In this document: piece by piece, positions 10,900-18,988 of the stretch
How positions within the stretch are numbered: position 1 is the first letter of the stretch
Layout: each line of letters opens with the position of its first letter
Origin: Synechococcus sp. UW140
Lineage (GTDB): Bacteria; Cyanobacteriota; Cyanobacteriia; PCC-6307; Cyanobiaceae
Length of the DNA stretch: 64,000 bases
Reading direction: 5' to 3'
NCBI RefSeq assembly: GCF_900474295.1
Contig: NZ_UCOB01000007.1
Coordinates: 22,585 to 86,584 of the forward strand
Made by a program: the position numbers and the translations under genes
Notes under the pieces: generated by a model
Databases searched by the model: none
What the model saw: the letters and a program-made list of their open reading frames with translations, nothing else
What the model was told of the DNA's origin: nothing

Positions 10900-10971
10900 G
10901 GCCGTCTCCCTGCGGAGGGCGGCCTCTGAGGTGGTTCACCACCTCGCCGCACCTGCCCCGAGGGTCAGGTG
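10900..10971 (+). promoter_or_regulatory. Three GC-rich hairpins between nusG and rplK
   Basis: Three consecutive inverted repeats fill the nusG-rplK gap. The first pairs GGCCG 10900-10904 with CGGCC 10920-10924. The second is a perfect GAGGTGG-TTCA-CCACCTC stem-loop at 10928-10945. The third pairs CACCTG 10950-10955 with CAGGTG 10966-10971, with CCC/GGG extending the stem. There is no T-run, so these are not standard terminators. A processing site or L1/L11 autoregulatory leader is possible. Confidence 0.5.
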
Positions 10972-10999
10972 ATCCGCAGATGTCCAACCCCGCTAGCCG

Positions 11000-11425
11000 A
11001 TGGCCAAGAAAGTCGTAGCTGTGATCAAGCTGGCCCTTCAGGCCGGCAAAGCCAACCCTGCACCACCCGTGGGCCCTGCCCTCGGTCAGCACGGGGTCAA
11101 CATCATGGCGTTCTGCAAGGAATACAACGCCCGCACGCAGGACAAGGCCGGGTTCGTGATTCCGGTGGAGATCTCGGTCTTTGAAGACCGCAGCTTCACC
11201 TTCATCACCAAGACGCCTCCGGCGTCGGTGCTGATCACCAAAGCCGCTGGAATCCCCAAAGGTTCCGGTGAGTCCGCCAAGGGAAGTGTTGGTTCCATCA
11301 ACCGCGCCCAGCTCGAGGAAATCGCCAAGACCAAGCTGCCCGATCTCAACTGCACCAGCGTTGAGTCGGCCATGCGCATCATTGAAGGCACCGCCCGCAA
11401 CATGGGCGTCGCCATCAGTGACTAA
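11000..11425 (+). CDS. rplK: 50S ribosomal protein L11
   Basis: A 141-residue L11 with the N-terminal proline-rich RNA/factor-binding segment ([19 protein letters not shown]), the flexible hinge, and the C-terminal rRNA-binding domain ending in [12 protein letters not shown]11 binds the GTPase-associated centre of 23S rRNA and is needed for Rel activation; a spoT/rel gene lies elsewhere in this window. It follows nusG in the standard order, after a hairpin-rich gap. Confidence 0.97.
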   Translation: MAKKVVAVIKLALQAGKANPAPPVGPALGQHGVNIMAFCKEYNARTQDKAGFVIPVEISVFEDRSFTFITKTPPASVLITKAAGIPKGSGESAKGSVGSINRAQLEEIAKTKLPDLNCTSVESAMRIIEGTARNMGVAISD

Positions 11426-11426
11426 C

Positions 11427-11456
11427 GCGTTCAGCGTTTCAGCGTTTCAGCGTTTT
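11427..11456. repeat. Short 8-bp tandem repeat between rplK and rplA
   Basis: GCGTTTCA occurs at 11434-11441 and 11442-11449, preceded by a shortened GCGTTCA copy (11427-11433) and followed by GCGTTTT. It starts just after the rplK stop. It may be slippage-prone; no function is evident. Confidence 0.7.
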
Positions 11457-11516
11457 CCGCATTCCGTTCACCTCATTGGGGGAGACCTTTCCGGTCGCCT
11501 GCACCCCGTACCTGTC

Positions 11517-12224
11517 ATGCCCAAACTCTCTAAGCGTCTGGCCAGCCTCGTCGGCAAGATCGAGGACCGTGCCTATGAACCTCTTGACGCGATCAAGATC
11601 GTCAAGGACAACGCCAACGCCAAATTCGACGAAACGATCGAAGCGCATGCGCGCCTTGGCATTGATCCCAAGTACACCGATCAGCAGCTCCGCACCACCG
11701 TTGCTTTGCCTGAAGGCACGGGTCAGACCGTGCGCATTGCGGTGATTTCTCGTGGTGAGAAGGTGGCCGAGGCCAAGGCCGCTGGTGCCGAGCTCGCCGG
11801 CGATGATGATCTGGTGGAGACCATCGCCAAGGGCGAGATGGATTTCGACCTGCTGATTGCCACCCCCGACATGATGCCCAAGGTGGCCAAGTTGGGTCGT
11901 GTGCTTGGTCCCCGTGGCCTGATGCCGAACCCCAAGGCTGGCACCGTCACGACTGATCTGGCTTCGGCGATCAAGGAATTCAAGGCCGGCAAACTTGAAT
12001 TCCGTGCCGATCGCACTGGCATTGTTCACGTGCGTTTCGGCAAGGCAAGCTTCTCTGCCGAAGCCCTGCTGAATAATCTCAAGACCCTGCAGGAAACGAT
12101 CGACCGCAACAAGCCCTCGGGCGCCAAAGGTCGTTACTGGAAGAGCCTTTACGTGACCTCGACCATGGGTCCCTCTGTGGAAGTGGATGTCACGGCCTTG
12201 CAGGACATCGCTCAGGACGAGTGA
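11517..12224 (+). CDS. rplA: 50S ribosomal protein L1
   Basis: A 235-residue L1. The ATG at 11517 begins the conserved [15 protein letters not shown] start; an upstream in-frame region is non-conserved. Signature blocks [25 protein letters not shown] (seen as consecutive motifs) and [15 protein letters not shown], plus the C-terminal [11 protein letters not shown], are intact. L1 forms the mobile stalk near the E site and often represses its own operon. A terminator hairpin follows immediately. Confidence 0.97.
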   Translation: MPKLSKRLASLVGKIEDRAYEPLDAIKIVKDNANAKFDETIEAHARLGIDPKYTDQQLRTTVALPEGTGQTVRIAVISRGEKVAEAKAAGAELAGDDDLVETIAKGEMDFDLLIATPDMMPKVAKLGRVLGPRGLMPNPKAGTVTTDLASAIKEFKAGKLEFRADRTGIVHVRFGKASFSAEALLNNLKTLQETIDRNKPSGAKGRYWKSLYVTSTMGPSVEVDVTALQDIAQDE

Positions 12225-12249
12225 TCCCTGCGTCGCGTCGTTCAGAAGG

Positions 12250-12280
12250 CAAAGCCTCCACCTTGGTGGGGGCTTTGTTG
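12250..12280 (+). terminator. Intrinsic terminator/attenuator after rplA
   Basis: CAAAGCCTCCACC (12250-12262) pairs with GGTGGGGGCTTTG (12265-12277) around a TT loop, with one mismatch, then TTG. The T-run is short, so partial read-through into rplJ is plausible. It separates the rplKA unit from the rplJL leader. Confidence 0.7.
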
Positions 12281-12284
12281 TAGG

Positions 12285-12503
12285 TTAGGGAACTGGCGAA
12301 AGCCAGACGGGCACGCGCCCGGCCAAAGACAGCAGGTAATTGTTTTGATTGAAGACCTGTCTTCAATCGATTGATATAAGCCCTGCCGAGGACAACGCAA
12401 CGATTTTTCTCCCTCTGGGATTGGATCGGCACGCGGCCTCGATTCCTTCGTGAATTGCATCGGCTGCGTGCCCAGCTTGTTCCCCCGATCCGATCCAATT
12501 CCT
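12285..12503 (+). ncRNA. L10 leader (rplJL autoregulatory 5' UTR)
   Basis: The 220-bp gap before rplJ contains the elements expected of a ribosomal L10 leader: AGACAGCAGG at about 12327-12336 and CCCTGCCGAGG at about 12381-12391, which can pair (CAGCAGG/CCTGC) and mimic the L10(L12) site on 23S rRNA. Downstream, ATTGGATCGG (12420-12429) is complementary to CCGATCCAAT (12490-12499), which ends 4 bases before the ATG. An inner GGCACGC/GCGTGCC pair lies at 12428-12434 and 12466-12472. Together they could switch the rplJ start in or out of a stem. Recognised by motif and context, not by a covariance search. Confidence 0.7.
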
Positions 12504-13031
12504 ATGGGCCGCACGCTGGAGAGCAAGCAACAGATCGTCGAAGAGCTCAAGCAGCTCCTTGGCGAGGCCGAAATGGCACTGGTCCTGGATTACCAGGGTC
12601 TTTCCATCAAAGAGATGTCTGATCTGCGGACCCGTCTGCAGGCCAGCAATGGTGTTTGCAAGGTGACCAAAAACACCTTGATGCGCCGGGCTATTGATGG
12701 TGACAGTGCTTGGTCGGATCTCACGTCCCTGCTGTCGGGCACCAACGCCTTCATTCTCGTTAAGGGCGATGTTGGTGGTGCCGTGAAGGCTGTTCAGTCC
12801 TTCCAGAAAGACACCAAGAAATCCGAGACGAAAGGCGGCCTTTTCGAAGGCAAACTCCTTTCTCAGGACGAGATCAAAGCCATTGGCGATCTTCCTTCCA
12901 AGGAAGTGCTTATGGCCCAGATTGCCGGTGCCGTCAACGCAGTGGCCACCAAGGTGGCTGTTGGTATCAACGAGGTTCCCTCCGGTCTCGCTCGGGCGCT
13001 CAAGCAGCACGCCGAATCCGGCGACAGCTGA
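12504..13031 (+). CDS. rplJ: 50S ribosomal protein L10
   Basis: A 175-residue L10 starting at ATG 12504 ([19 protein letters not shown]); an earlier in-frame start lies inside the leader and is rejected. Motifs [27 protein letters not shown] and GTNAFI are typical. The C-terminal helix ([16 protein letters not shown]) holds L7/L12 dimers in the stalk. Expressed with rplL and probably controlled by the leader in front. Confidence 0.96.
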   Translation: MGRTLESKQQIVEELKQLLGEAEMALVLDYQGLSIKEMSDLRTRLQASNGVCKVTKNTLMRRAIDGDSAWSDLTSLLSGTNAFILVKGDVGGAVKAVQSFQKDTKKSETKGGLFEGKLLSQDEIKAIGDLPSKEVLMAQIAGAVNAVATKVAVGINEVPSGLARALKQHAESGDS

Positions 13032-13078
13032 TCGTCTTCGACCCGACTGTTTTTTTGATCTGTTGCTGATTCCCAACC

Positions 13079-13471
13079 ATGTCTGCAAAAACCGACGAAA
13101 TCCTCGAATCACTGAAGTCTCTTTCTCTGCTTGAAGCTTCCGAGCTGGTCAAGCAGATTGAAGAGGCCTTTGGTGTTTCCGCTGCCGCATCTGCCGGTGT
13201 GGTGATGGCAGCCCCTGGCGCCGCTGGTGGTGCTGGTGGCGAAGCCGCCGAAGAGAAGACCGAATTTGATGTTGTGCTGGAAAGCTTTGATGCTTCGGCC
13301 AAGATCAAGGTCCTCAAGGCTGTGCGCGAAGCCACCGGACTGGGCCTGGGCGATGCCAAGGCCATGGTCGAGGCTGCTCCAAAGGCCATCAAGGAAGGCG
13401 TGTCCAAGGACGACGCCGAAGCCGTCAAGAAGGCCATCGAAGAAGCAGGTGGCAAGGTCACCCTCAAGTGA
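13079..13471 (+). CDS. rplL: 50S ribosomal protein L7/L12
   Basis: A 130-residue L7/L12. The N-terminal dimerisation domain ([23 protein letters not shown]), an Ala/Gly hinge (about residues 38-58), and the C-terminal factor-binding domain ([38 protein letters not shown]) are all present. Last gene of the ribosomal unit, followed by a strong terminator. Confidence 0.97.
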   Translation: MSAKTDEILESLKSLSLLEASELVKQIEEAFGVSAAASAGVVMAAPGAAGGAGGEAAEEKTEFDVVLESFDASAKIKVLKAVREATGLGLGDAKAMVEAAPKAIKEGVSKDDAEAVKKAIEEAGGKVTLK

Positions 13472-13514
13472 TCATTCGGTCGGAGTTCGCTCCGGCTGCA
13501 CCATTTGCTGTCTG

Positions 13515-13548
13515 AACCGGTTCTCCCTCAGGGGGGAGCCGGTTTTTT
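13515..13548 (+). terminator. Intrinsic terminator after rplL
   Basis: AACCGGTTCTCCC is followed by CTCA and GGGGGGAGCCGGTT, then TTTT. A long GC-rich stem plus a T-run 43 bp after the rplL stop make a clear rho-independent terminator for the ribosomal unit. Confidence 0.85.
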
Positions 13549-13572
13549 GATGTTTGCTCCGCGACGGCGCAT

Positions 13573-13596
13573 AAAAAACTCCGCCGAAGGCGGAGT
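13573..13596 (-). terminator. Minus-strand intrinsic terminator
   Basis: On the plus strand AAAAAA precedes ACTCCGCC (13578-13585), GAA, GGCGGAGT (13589-13596). Read on the minus strand this is a perfect 8-bp stem with a TTC loop and a T-run. It lies 150 bp beyond the stop of the minus gene at 13750 and probably ends that transcript. Confidence 0.75.
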
Positions 13597-13749
13597 CCAT
13601 CAGGGAGGCGCATGGCAGGCGTCTGGCCTTGTTTCGACCCTGCAGAGGCGCTCAACACTCCTCACACATCTGTTTTGTAGATGCTGGGCCCTGATCTGCG
13701 TCGCCTGGGGTGGCGCTCTTGCAACTGTCCAGTTGGTCCTGTTCTGGAC

Positions 13750-14481
13750 TCAGGGGCTGAAGGGAATCACCTGTAATCGGATCGGCCCCTTCCCGAGCCG
13801 GTTGGTGTTGTGAGAGGCCAGCTGTGGCGGGAGTGGTGCCCTAATCCCCATGGTGTTGGCTCGGCTGCTGGATGGCCGTTGTCCAGCCTTGGCCAGCAGC
13901 GTGGCAGTCGGTTCGGCGTGGGCGAAATACACATGGCTGAGGGTGCGCCCTTTGTAGGCCCGGCGTTCCAGGCTCCAGCCCGGTTCGAGCTTCAGCTCGA
14001 CGAAGGCATCCCGCTTCCGTTGCCCTTGTTCGGAGCGGGCCACCACGATCGGCACCGCGCGATTGGGATCGAAGGCGGTGAGCACAAGCCCCCGCCGGTT
14101 AGTTTCGACCCGTAGGCGGAAGCCTGAATCCATGTCGCTGCCGCCCGTGCGCAGCGAATAGCCGTTGCTATCGAGGTATCGGCTGCAGATGCCGGTGAAA
14201 TCAAATCCGTTGAGCGCAGGGTTCACCAGTCCATCGCTGCGTTTTTCCCAACACAGCGGCCGGGTTTTAATTTGCTCCAGAACCAGCAGTTTCCAGCGGT
14301 CCTGACCCACAGCCCTGGCCAAGACCGCGAACCGTTGTTCATCGAGCGGTTGGCTGTCAAACAAGCTGGCGGCTGCAAGCGGGATGCCAGCCGACGTCAG
14401 GCCGACGGCGGCCACAACAGCTGCAGCTCTCCCTGCTCCAAGGGGCTGCCGGCTCCGCTTGTCGGGGTAGGTTCGCGGCAT
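13750..14481 (-). CDS. DUF3747-like exported protein
   Basis: A 243-residue protein with an N-terminal basic region and a hydrophobic Ala/Val stretch (about residues 18-38, ending AAA), consistent with a signal peptide. The mature part has [53 protein letters not shown] and GSDMDSGF. From memory these match the cyanobacterial DUF3747 pattern; the function is unknown. A Ser/Pro-rich tail follows. It faces rnhA across about 60 bp. Confidence 0.65.
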   Translation of the reverse strand: MPRTYPDKRSRQPLGAGRAAAVVAAVGLTSAGIPLAAASLFDSQPLDEQRFAVLARAVGQDRWKLLVLEQIKTRPLCWEKRSDGLVNPALNGFDFTGICSRYLDSNGYSLRTGGSDMDSGFRLRVETNRRGLVLTAFDPNRAVPIVVARSEQGQRKRDAFVELKLEPGWSLERRAYKGRTLSHVYFAHAEPTATLLAKAGQRPSSSRANTMGIRAPLPPQLASHNTNRLGKGPIRLQVIPFSP

Positions 14482-14540
14482 TGCGTTGGGCCCGCGGGGG
14501 AAGGAATCTGTGTTCTACCGAATTTGGCGCGGAGAAACCA

Positions 14541-15311
14541 ATGGTTGAGGGCCGCGGACGGGTGATTGCGGCAGCCACCGATGGGGCTTGCAGTGGCAAC
14601 CCTGGGCCTGGAGGCTGGGGCGCACTGCTGCGCTTTGAAGACGGCAGCGTTGAAGAGTTTGGTGGCTTTGCTCCGGCGACCACCAACAACAGGATGGAGC
14701 TACAGGCGGCGTTAGCTGTGCTGGAGCGTCTGCAGGAGCTGCCCCGCCATCCCGACCTCAGACTGCGCACGGACAGTAAGTATTTGATTGATGGACTGAG
14801 CTCCTGGATGAAGGGCTGGAAACGGAAGGGATGGAAAACTGCAGCGGGTAAGCCCGTGCTCAATCAGGACCTCTGGAAGGCTCTCGATGCAGCCCGCCTG
14901 GATGATGTGCCTCTGGCTTATGTGAAGGGGCATAGCGGTGATCCCGACAATGAGAGGGTTGACCAGATTGCGGTTGCTTTTTCGCGCGGTCAGTCGCCGG
15001 TGTCCACGAAGGCTGGAGTGGTGAAGCCAGCGGCTGAGACCGCTGTGTCTCCAGCCGATGTCAATGAGCAGGACCCTGCCCCCCCAGCCCTTGTCAGGCT
15101 TCTGAGCCGGATGGAACTGGCCGACCGTTTAGCGGCCGGTGGCTATTCGCTCACGCCGATTGAACTGGCCCAGCTTGTGGAACAGCCGCTGGCCAGGCTC
15201 GAACAGAAGAAGGAGGCTTGGCGTTGGCGTGATTGGGAGCTGCAGCCAGTCGAGGAGGGAATGCGATGGCGGCTGCACCGTGGCGCGGCAGGATCAAAGC
15301 AGTCGGGATGA
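14541..15311 (+). CDS. rnhA: Ribonuclease HI with C-terminal extension
   Basis: A 256-residue protein. Residues about 8-150 form RNase HI, which removes RNA from RNA-DNA hybrids. The catalytic acids are visible: Asp in [15 protein letters not shown], Glu in NNRMELQAA, Asp in [10 protein letters not shown], and Asp in [12 protein letters not shown], with the basic handle [11 protein letters not shown] further ~100 residues of unknown function end in a helical region ([20 protein letters not shown]). The start at ATG 14541 is preferred over an upstream in-frame ATG at 14481, which overlaps the divergent gene's start. The stop is 7 bp before pyrD. Confidence 0.92.
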   Translation: MVEGRGRVIAAATDGACSGNPGPGGWGALLRFEDGSVEEFGGFAPATTNNRMELQAALAVLERLQELPRHPDLRLRTDSKYLIDGLSSWMKGWKRKGWKTAAGKPVLNQDLWKALDAARLDDVPLAYVKGHSGDPDNERVDQIAVAFSRGQSPVSTKAGVVKPAAETAVSPADVNEQDPAPPALVRLLSRMELADRLAAGGYSLTPIELAQLVEQPLARLEQKKEAWRWRDWELQPVEEGMRWRLHRGAAGSKQSG

Positions 15312-15318
15312 GGACGGG

Positions 15319-16512
15319 ATGGTTCAACCGTCGCCAATGGCCAGCGGAGTAGCAGCCCCGATGTCGGCCGGAGGCTTTTATCAACGTTGGTTGGGCCCAG
15401 TGTTGGCCAACGATGAGGGCTTGGATGCTGAGCAGCTCAGCCGAACGGCGCTGACCGCTTTGGGTCAGGCCAGCCTGCGCCGGAACTGGCCCGGCATCTC
15501 CACGCTGCTTGATGGCGTCTCCTCCGAGCTGCAACGTCGGGATCTACGCCTGGAGCAGGTGTTGTTTGGCTGTCGTTTCTGCAATCCAGTCGGTCTGGCA
15601 GCTGGATTCGATAAGAACGGAGTCGCAGCAGGAATCTGGGATCGTTTTGGCTTCGGTTTTGCCGAGGTGGGCACCGTGACCTGGCATGCCCAGCCTGGAA
15701 ATCCCCGCCCTCGCTTGTTCCGGTTGGCGCAGGAACAGGCAGCCCTGAATCGCATGGGCTTCAACAACGATGGTGCTGCAGCGATGCTGCGGACCCTGGA
15801 ACGCCAAGCTCTGCCGCCTCCGGGGCAGCGTCCCGCAGTGTTGGGAATCAATCTGGGCAAGTCGAAGATCACCAGCCTTGAGCTCGCTCCCGACGACTAC
15901 GCCTCCTCTCTCGAGTTGCTGGCGCCGATGGCTGATTACGCCGTAATCAACGTCAGCTCCCCGAATACTCCCGGGCTCCGAGACCTGCAGGACTCTGCTC
16001 AGTTGCGACGGCTGGTGGAGCGGTTACGGCGTCTTCAGGCTTGCCCGCCCCTGTTGGTGAAGATTGCGCCAGACCTGGAGGATGACGCCATCGATGCCAT
16101 TGCGCGACTGGCCTATGAGGAAGGGCTGGCGGGGATCATTGCCGTGAATACCAGCCTTGACCGCCTTGGCCTGGAGGATCGGATCATGCCCCAGACCGGA
16201 CAAACTTTGGCCGCAGAGGCCGGTGGTTTGAGTGGGGCGCCTCTGCGCTATCGCGCTCTGGAGGTGATGCGTCGCCTCAGGGCCAGTGCCGGTCCTTCGC
16301 TGCCGTTGATCGGAGTGGGTGGCATTGATTCGCCCGAGGTGGCCTGGGAACGAATCACAGCTGGCGCCTCTCTGATTCAGCTTTATACAGGCTGGATTTT
16401 TCAGGGGCCTGATCTGGTCTCGCGGATTTTGGAGGGCTTGAGCCTTCAGTTGGATCGCCATGGCTTCCGCAATCTCAGTGATGCGGTGGGCAGCGGCGTG
16501 CCCTGGCAATGA
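15319..16512 (+). CDS. pyrD: Dihydroorotate dehydrogenase, quinone-type (class 2)
   Basis: A 397-residue PyrD that oxidises dihydroorotate to orotate with quinone as acceptor. The N-terminal helical domain ([12 protein letters not shown]) typical of membrane-associated class 2 enzymes is present. FMN-barrel motifs include [22 protein letters not shown], and [14 protein letters not shown], in which Ser is the class 2 catalytic base. [19 protein letters not shown] and [19 protein letters not shown] follow. Start taken at ATG 15319; ATG at 15361 is an alternative. Confidence 0.95.
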   Translation: MVQPSPMASGVAAPMSAGGFYQRWLGPVLANDEGLDAEQLSRTALTALGQASLRRNWPGISTLLDGVSSELQRRDLRLEQVLFGCRFCNPVGLAAGFDKNGVAAGIWDRFGFGFAEVGTVTWHAQPGNPRPRLFRLAQEQAALNRMGFNNDGAAAMLRTLERQALPPPGQRPAVLGINLGKSKITSLELAPDDYASSLELLAPMADYAVINVSSPNTPGLRDLQDSAQLRRLVERLRRLQACPPLLVKIAPDLEDDAIDAIARLAYEEGLAGIIAVNTSLDRLGLEDRIMPQTGQTLAAEAGGLSGAPLRYRALEVMRRLRASAGPSLPLIGVGGIDSPEVAWERITAGASLIQLYTGWIFQGPDLVSRILEGLSLQLDRHGFRNLSDAVGSGVPWQ

Positions 16513-16545
16513 TCGATACCCTTCACGTAGGGCTGAATCCCGTGC

Positions 16546-18180
16546 TTGGAGCTGGCTGACCTTCTGGATCGTGTACCAGCGCTCAGGCGTGTGGATGTGC
16601 TTTCCCATGCTTTGACGCCACGCCAAAGGGTGGTGATGGCGGTGGAGGGCGACAGTCTCACCCTCTCGTGGGTGAAAGATGGCCAGCGTCAATGGCGTTG
16701 TGAGCAGTTGCCGGCAGATCTCTGCCGTGATGGCCTGCCGATGCAGCGTCAGGCCTTAGGCGAACTGTGTGCCGATTTACTGCTGGATAGTGGCCTGTCC
16801 ATGCCTGGGGTGGATCTGGAATTGCTGCTGCCGCTTCAGGCCTGTCAGTGGCGTTTGCTGCAGGGTGATGGTGATGCAGATCTGACGCTGCTGGATGCAT
16901 CCACACTGCGCCGTTTGCAGCCCAGGCTGGATTGGCCCTTCAGTTTGGATGATGCCTATTTGGCGCTGTTGACGCCTGTTGGCGCGCCAGCGATGCGATT
17001 GCTGGTGGGAACCCAGCGCTTGATGCTGCAGGCCTGGGTGGATGTGGCCGAAGCAGCCGATCTGCGCCTGCATCGGGTCGACTGGTTGCTGGCCTCCGCC
17101 TGGAGTGGCCTGGTCGACTCCTGTGATCAGCTGCCTGACGAACTGATTTGGCTGATCCGCAGCCGTGGTGGCTGGAGGGTGTTGCTGCTGCGCCATGGGG
17201 TCCCGGAGTTGGACCGCTGGCTTGGCGACGTTGCGCTTGCGCCAGACTTGCCCAAGGCTGAGGCGCTTGAGGCTGAACTGAAGGCCATGCTTTTGGCCTG
17301 GGATGGTGATCATCGCCCTGCGCAAGCTCAGGCGCAGTCGGAGCGCACCTGGTGGATTACGGCTCTCCCCCAGGACCGGGAGCAGTGGTTGGCTTGGCTG
17401 GAGGCGATGGCGGCAGGGCCGGTGTTGGGCTTCCCCCAGGGAGTGAATGCTGGTGTTGTTCCTACAGAAAACCCGCTGATGGCTCTGGCTCTAGAGGGGA
17501 GAGACAGGCTGGATCTGCTGGCGGAGCGACGGCCTGAGTTGGGTTTGCCACCGGCCACTCCGCTGGTCCGGGAAAGCCGCAGTTTGCTTCTCCAGGGTGC
17601 TTCGTGGGGTGGTGGCGTGCTGCTGCTCGCATTCCTCGGACTGGGGTTGATGGGTTGGTGGGAGAGCTATCAGGGCCAACAGCTGGAAGCCTTGCTGCCT
17701 GTGGAGCAGACGGTGATGGCCACCGAGGCAAAGCTGCGCCGGCTGAAGGCACGGTCGACCAGCCTTGCGAAGGACAACAGGCAGATTGCCCAGCAACTGG
17801 TGGCGGTGCGTTCCGGGTCAGCGCTGCTGGAGCAGTTGCGCCGGATCACCCCTCAGGGGATCCAGCTTCAGGATCTGAGCGTGAACGGTGATGCGATCAG
17901 TGTCAGTGGTGTCGTGCAGGCAGGGGGGGAACCCGGCCCGCTGGAGCGGGTGAACTCCCTGATATTGGCCATGGCCGCCCTGCCTGCCACGAAGGATGAC
18001 GGAGTGAAGGTGGTGAAGATCACACGGGCTGACAACGGGGATGGCTCGGATGTGAGCTTCAGCCTCAGATGGGGGCTTGATCTCACTGTTCAGCCAACCT
18101 TGGCCGAGTTAGAGGCGCTTGGTGCGAAGGGGATGGCCGCGCGTTTGCGGTTGCTGGAGCTGGAAGGAGTAGCACTGTGA
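16546..18180 (+). CDS. PilM/PilN-like fusion protein (GspL-like), type IV pilus alignment complex
   Basis: A 544-residue protein. Residues 1-340 are soluble and loosely actin-fold-like, with LGELCADLLLDSGLS and Trp-rich segments but no intact nucleotide motif. A hydrophobic stretch at about 349-372 (LLLAFLGLGLMGWW) is followed by a coiled-coil and a ferredoxin-like PilN domain (SALLEQLRRITPQGIQLQDL, ISVSGVV). This resembles a cytoplasmic PilM-like domain fused to PilN, the arrangement of GspL. No ATG is well placed; TTG at 16546 is used and GTG at 16591 is possible. Overlaps the PilO-like gene by 4 bp (GTGA). A second, separate PilM and PilN pair exists downstream. Confidence 0.65.
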   Translation: MELADLLDRVPALRRVDVLSHALTPRQRVVMAVEGDSLTLSWVKDGQRQWRCEQLPADLCRDGLPMQRQALGELCADLLLDSGLSMPGVDLELLLPLQACQWRLLQGDGDADLTLLDASTLRRLQPRLDWPFSLDDAYLALLTPVGAPAMRLLVGTQRLMLQAWVDVAEAADLRLHRVDWLLASAWSGLVDSCDQLPDELIWLIRSRGGWRVLLLRHGVPELDRWLGDVALAPDLPKAEALEAELKAMLLAWDGDHRPAQAQAQSERTWWITALPQDREQWLAWLEAMAAGPVLGFPQGVNAGVVPTENPLMALALEGRDRLDLLAERRPELGLPPATPLVRESRSLLLQGASWGGGVLLLAFLGLGLMGWWESYQGQQLEALLPVEQTVMATEAKLRRLKARSTSLAKDNRQIAQQLVAVRSGSALLEQLRRITPQGIQLQDLSVNGDAISVSGVVQAGGEPGPLERVNSLILAMAALPATKDDGVKVVKITRADNGDGSDVSFSLRWGLDLTVQPTLAELEALGAKGMAARLRLLELEGVAL

Positions 18181-18902
18181 CCAACCTCAGCCCCGAACGG
18201 CCGGCTTGGCAGCGGCGTTTCACCCGTGAGCGCGTGCTGGTGGGATCCCCGTTACTGGTTGTGCTGGTGGTGATCCTGGTGCTGGTGGGCGTGGATGGTT
18301 GGCCTCGCTTCGGACGCCTGCAGCAGCAGCAGCAGCGACTTGAGGAGCTGCGCCGGAAGCAGGGAGCCTTGCCCGGCTTGCAGCGGCAACTTGTGAAGGC
18401 TCAGACCCATACCCGGGAGGAGGAGGAGCAACAGGCCCTGCTCGTGGACCTGATCGCTGGGCGGGAACGGATTCAGACCTTCTTGGCCCAGCTCAGCCGG
18501 GAGGCGTCTTCCACGGGAGTGGTGATCGAGCTATACGAACCCACATTGGCGACTCCGTCGTCGGGGTCTGGCAATCGCACGCCTCGAACTCGCTCCAGTG
18601 GAGCGAACCAGGTGGCGGCCTCTGACGACCCACTCACCTCTCTCGGCTATAGAAAAACGAGTGTGTTGCTCAAGGTCAAGGGTGCATACGGCTCCCTCCA
18701 GGCGTTTCTGCGCCGCATGGAGGCTATGACGTTGCTTGTGCATCCCAGTGATCTGTCGCTTCAGGCGCTCGATACTCCTACGGATGCCAATGCTGAGGCG
18801 GCAACGGTGCTTGCCCTAACCCAGTTGAAGTTGCGGCTCAGTTTCTTTGATCACAGCTCAGAGGAGTCGAAGCTTCCAGCTGCACATGCTGGTCAGTCCT
18901 GA
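18177..18902 (+). CDS. PilO-like type IV pilus assembly protein (first copy)
   Basis: A 241-residue bitopic protein with a short basic cytoplasmic N-terminus, one TM (about residues 20-40, VVLVVILVLVGV), and a coiled coil (QQQQQRLEELRRKQGAL). A periplasmic ferredoxin-like domain follows with VKGAYGSLQAFLRRMEAM, the usual PilO signature (G-x-Y-x-x-L-x-x-F-L-x-x-L). Between them is a Ser/Thr/Pro-rich insertion. Starts with GTG overlapping the previous stop. It would pair with the PilN domain of the upstream fusion under the secretin encoded next. Confidence 0.75.
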   Translation: MTNLSPERPAWQRRFTRERVLVGSPLLVVLVVILVLVGVDGWPRFGRLQQQQQRLEELRRKQGALPGLQRQLVKAQTHTREEEEQQALLVDLIAGRERIQTFLAQLSREASSTGVVIELYEPTLATPSSGSGNRTPRTRSSGANQVAASDDPLTSLGYRKTSVLLKVKGAYGSLQAFLRRMEAMTLLVHPSDLSLQALDTPTDANAEAATVLALTQLKLRLSFFDHSSEESKLPAAHAGQS

Positions 18903-18988
18903 TTGATTGTCATTCGGCGAACGTTCGGCTGGCCCAGGTCGGATGCAATCGATACGATCCGCCCATCTGTTGATGCTGGCGGCTGCCC

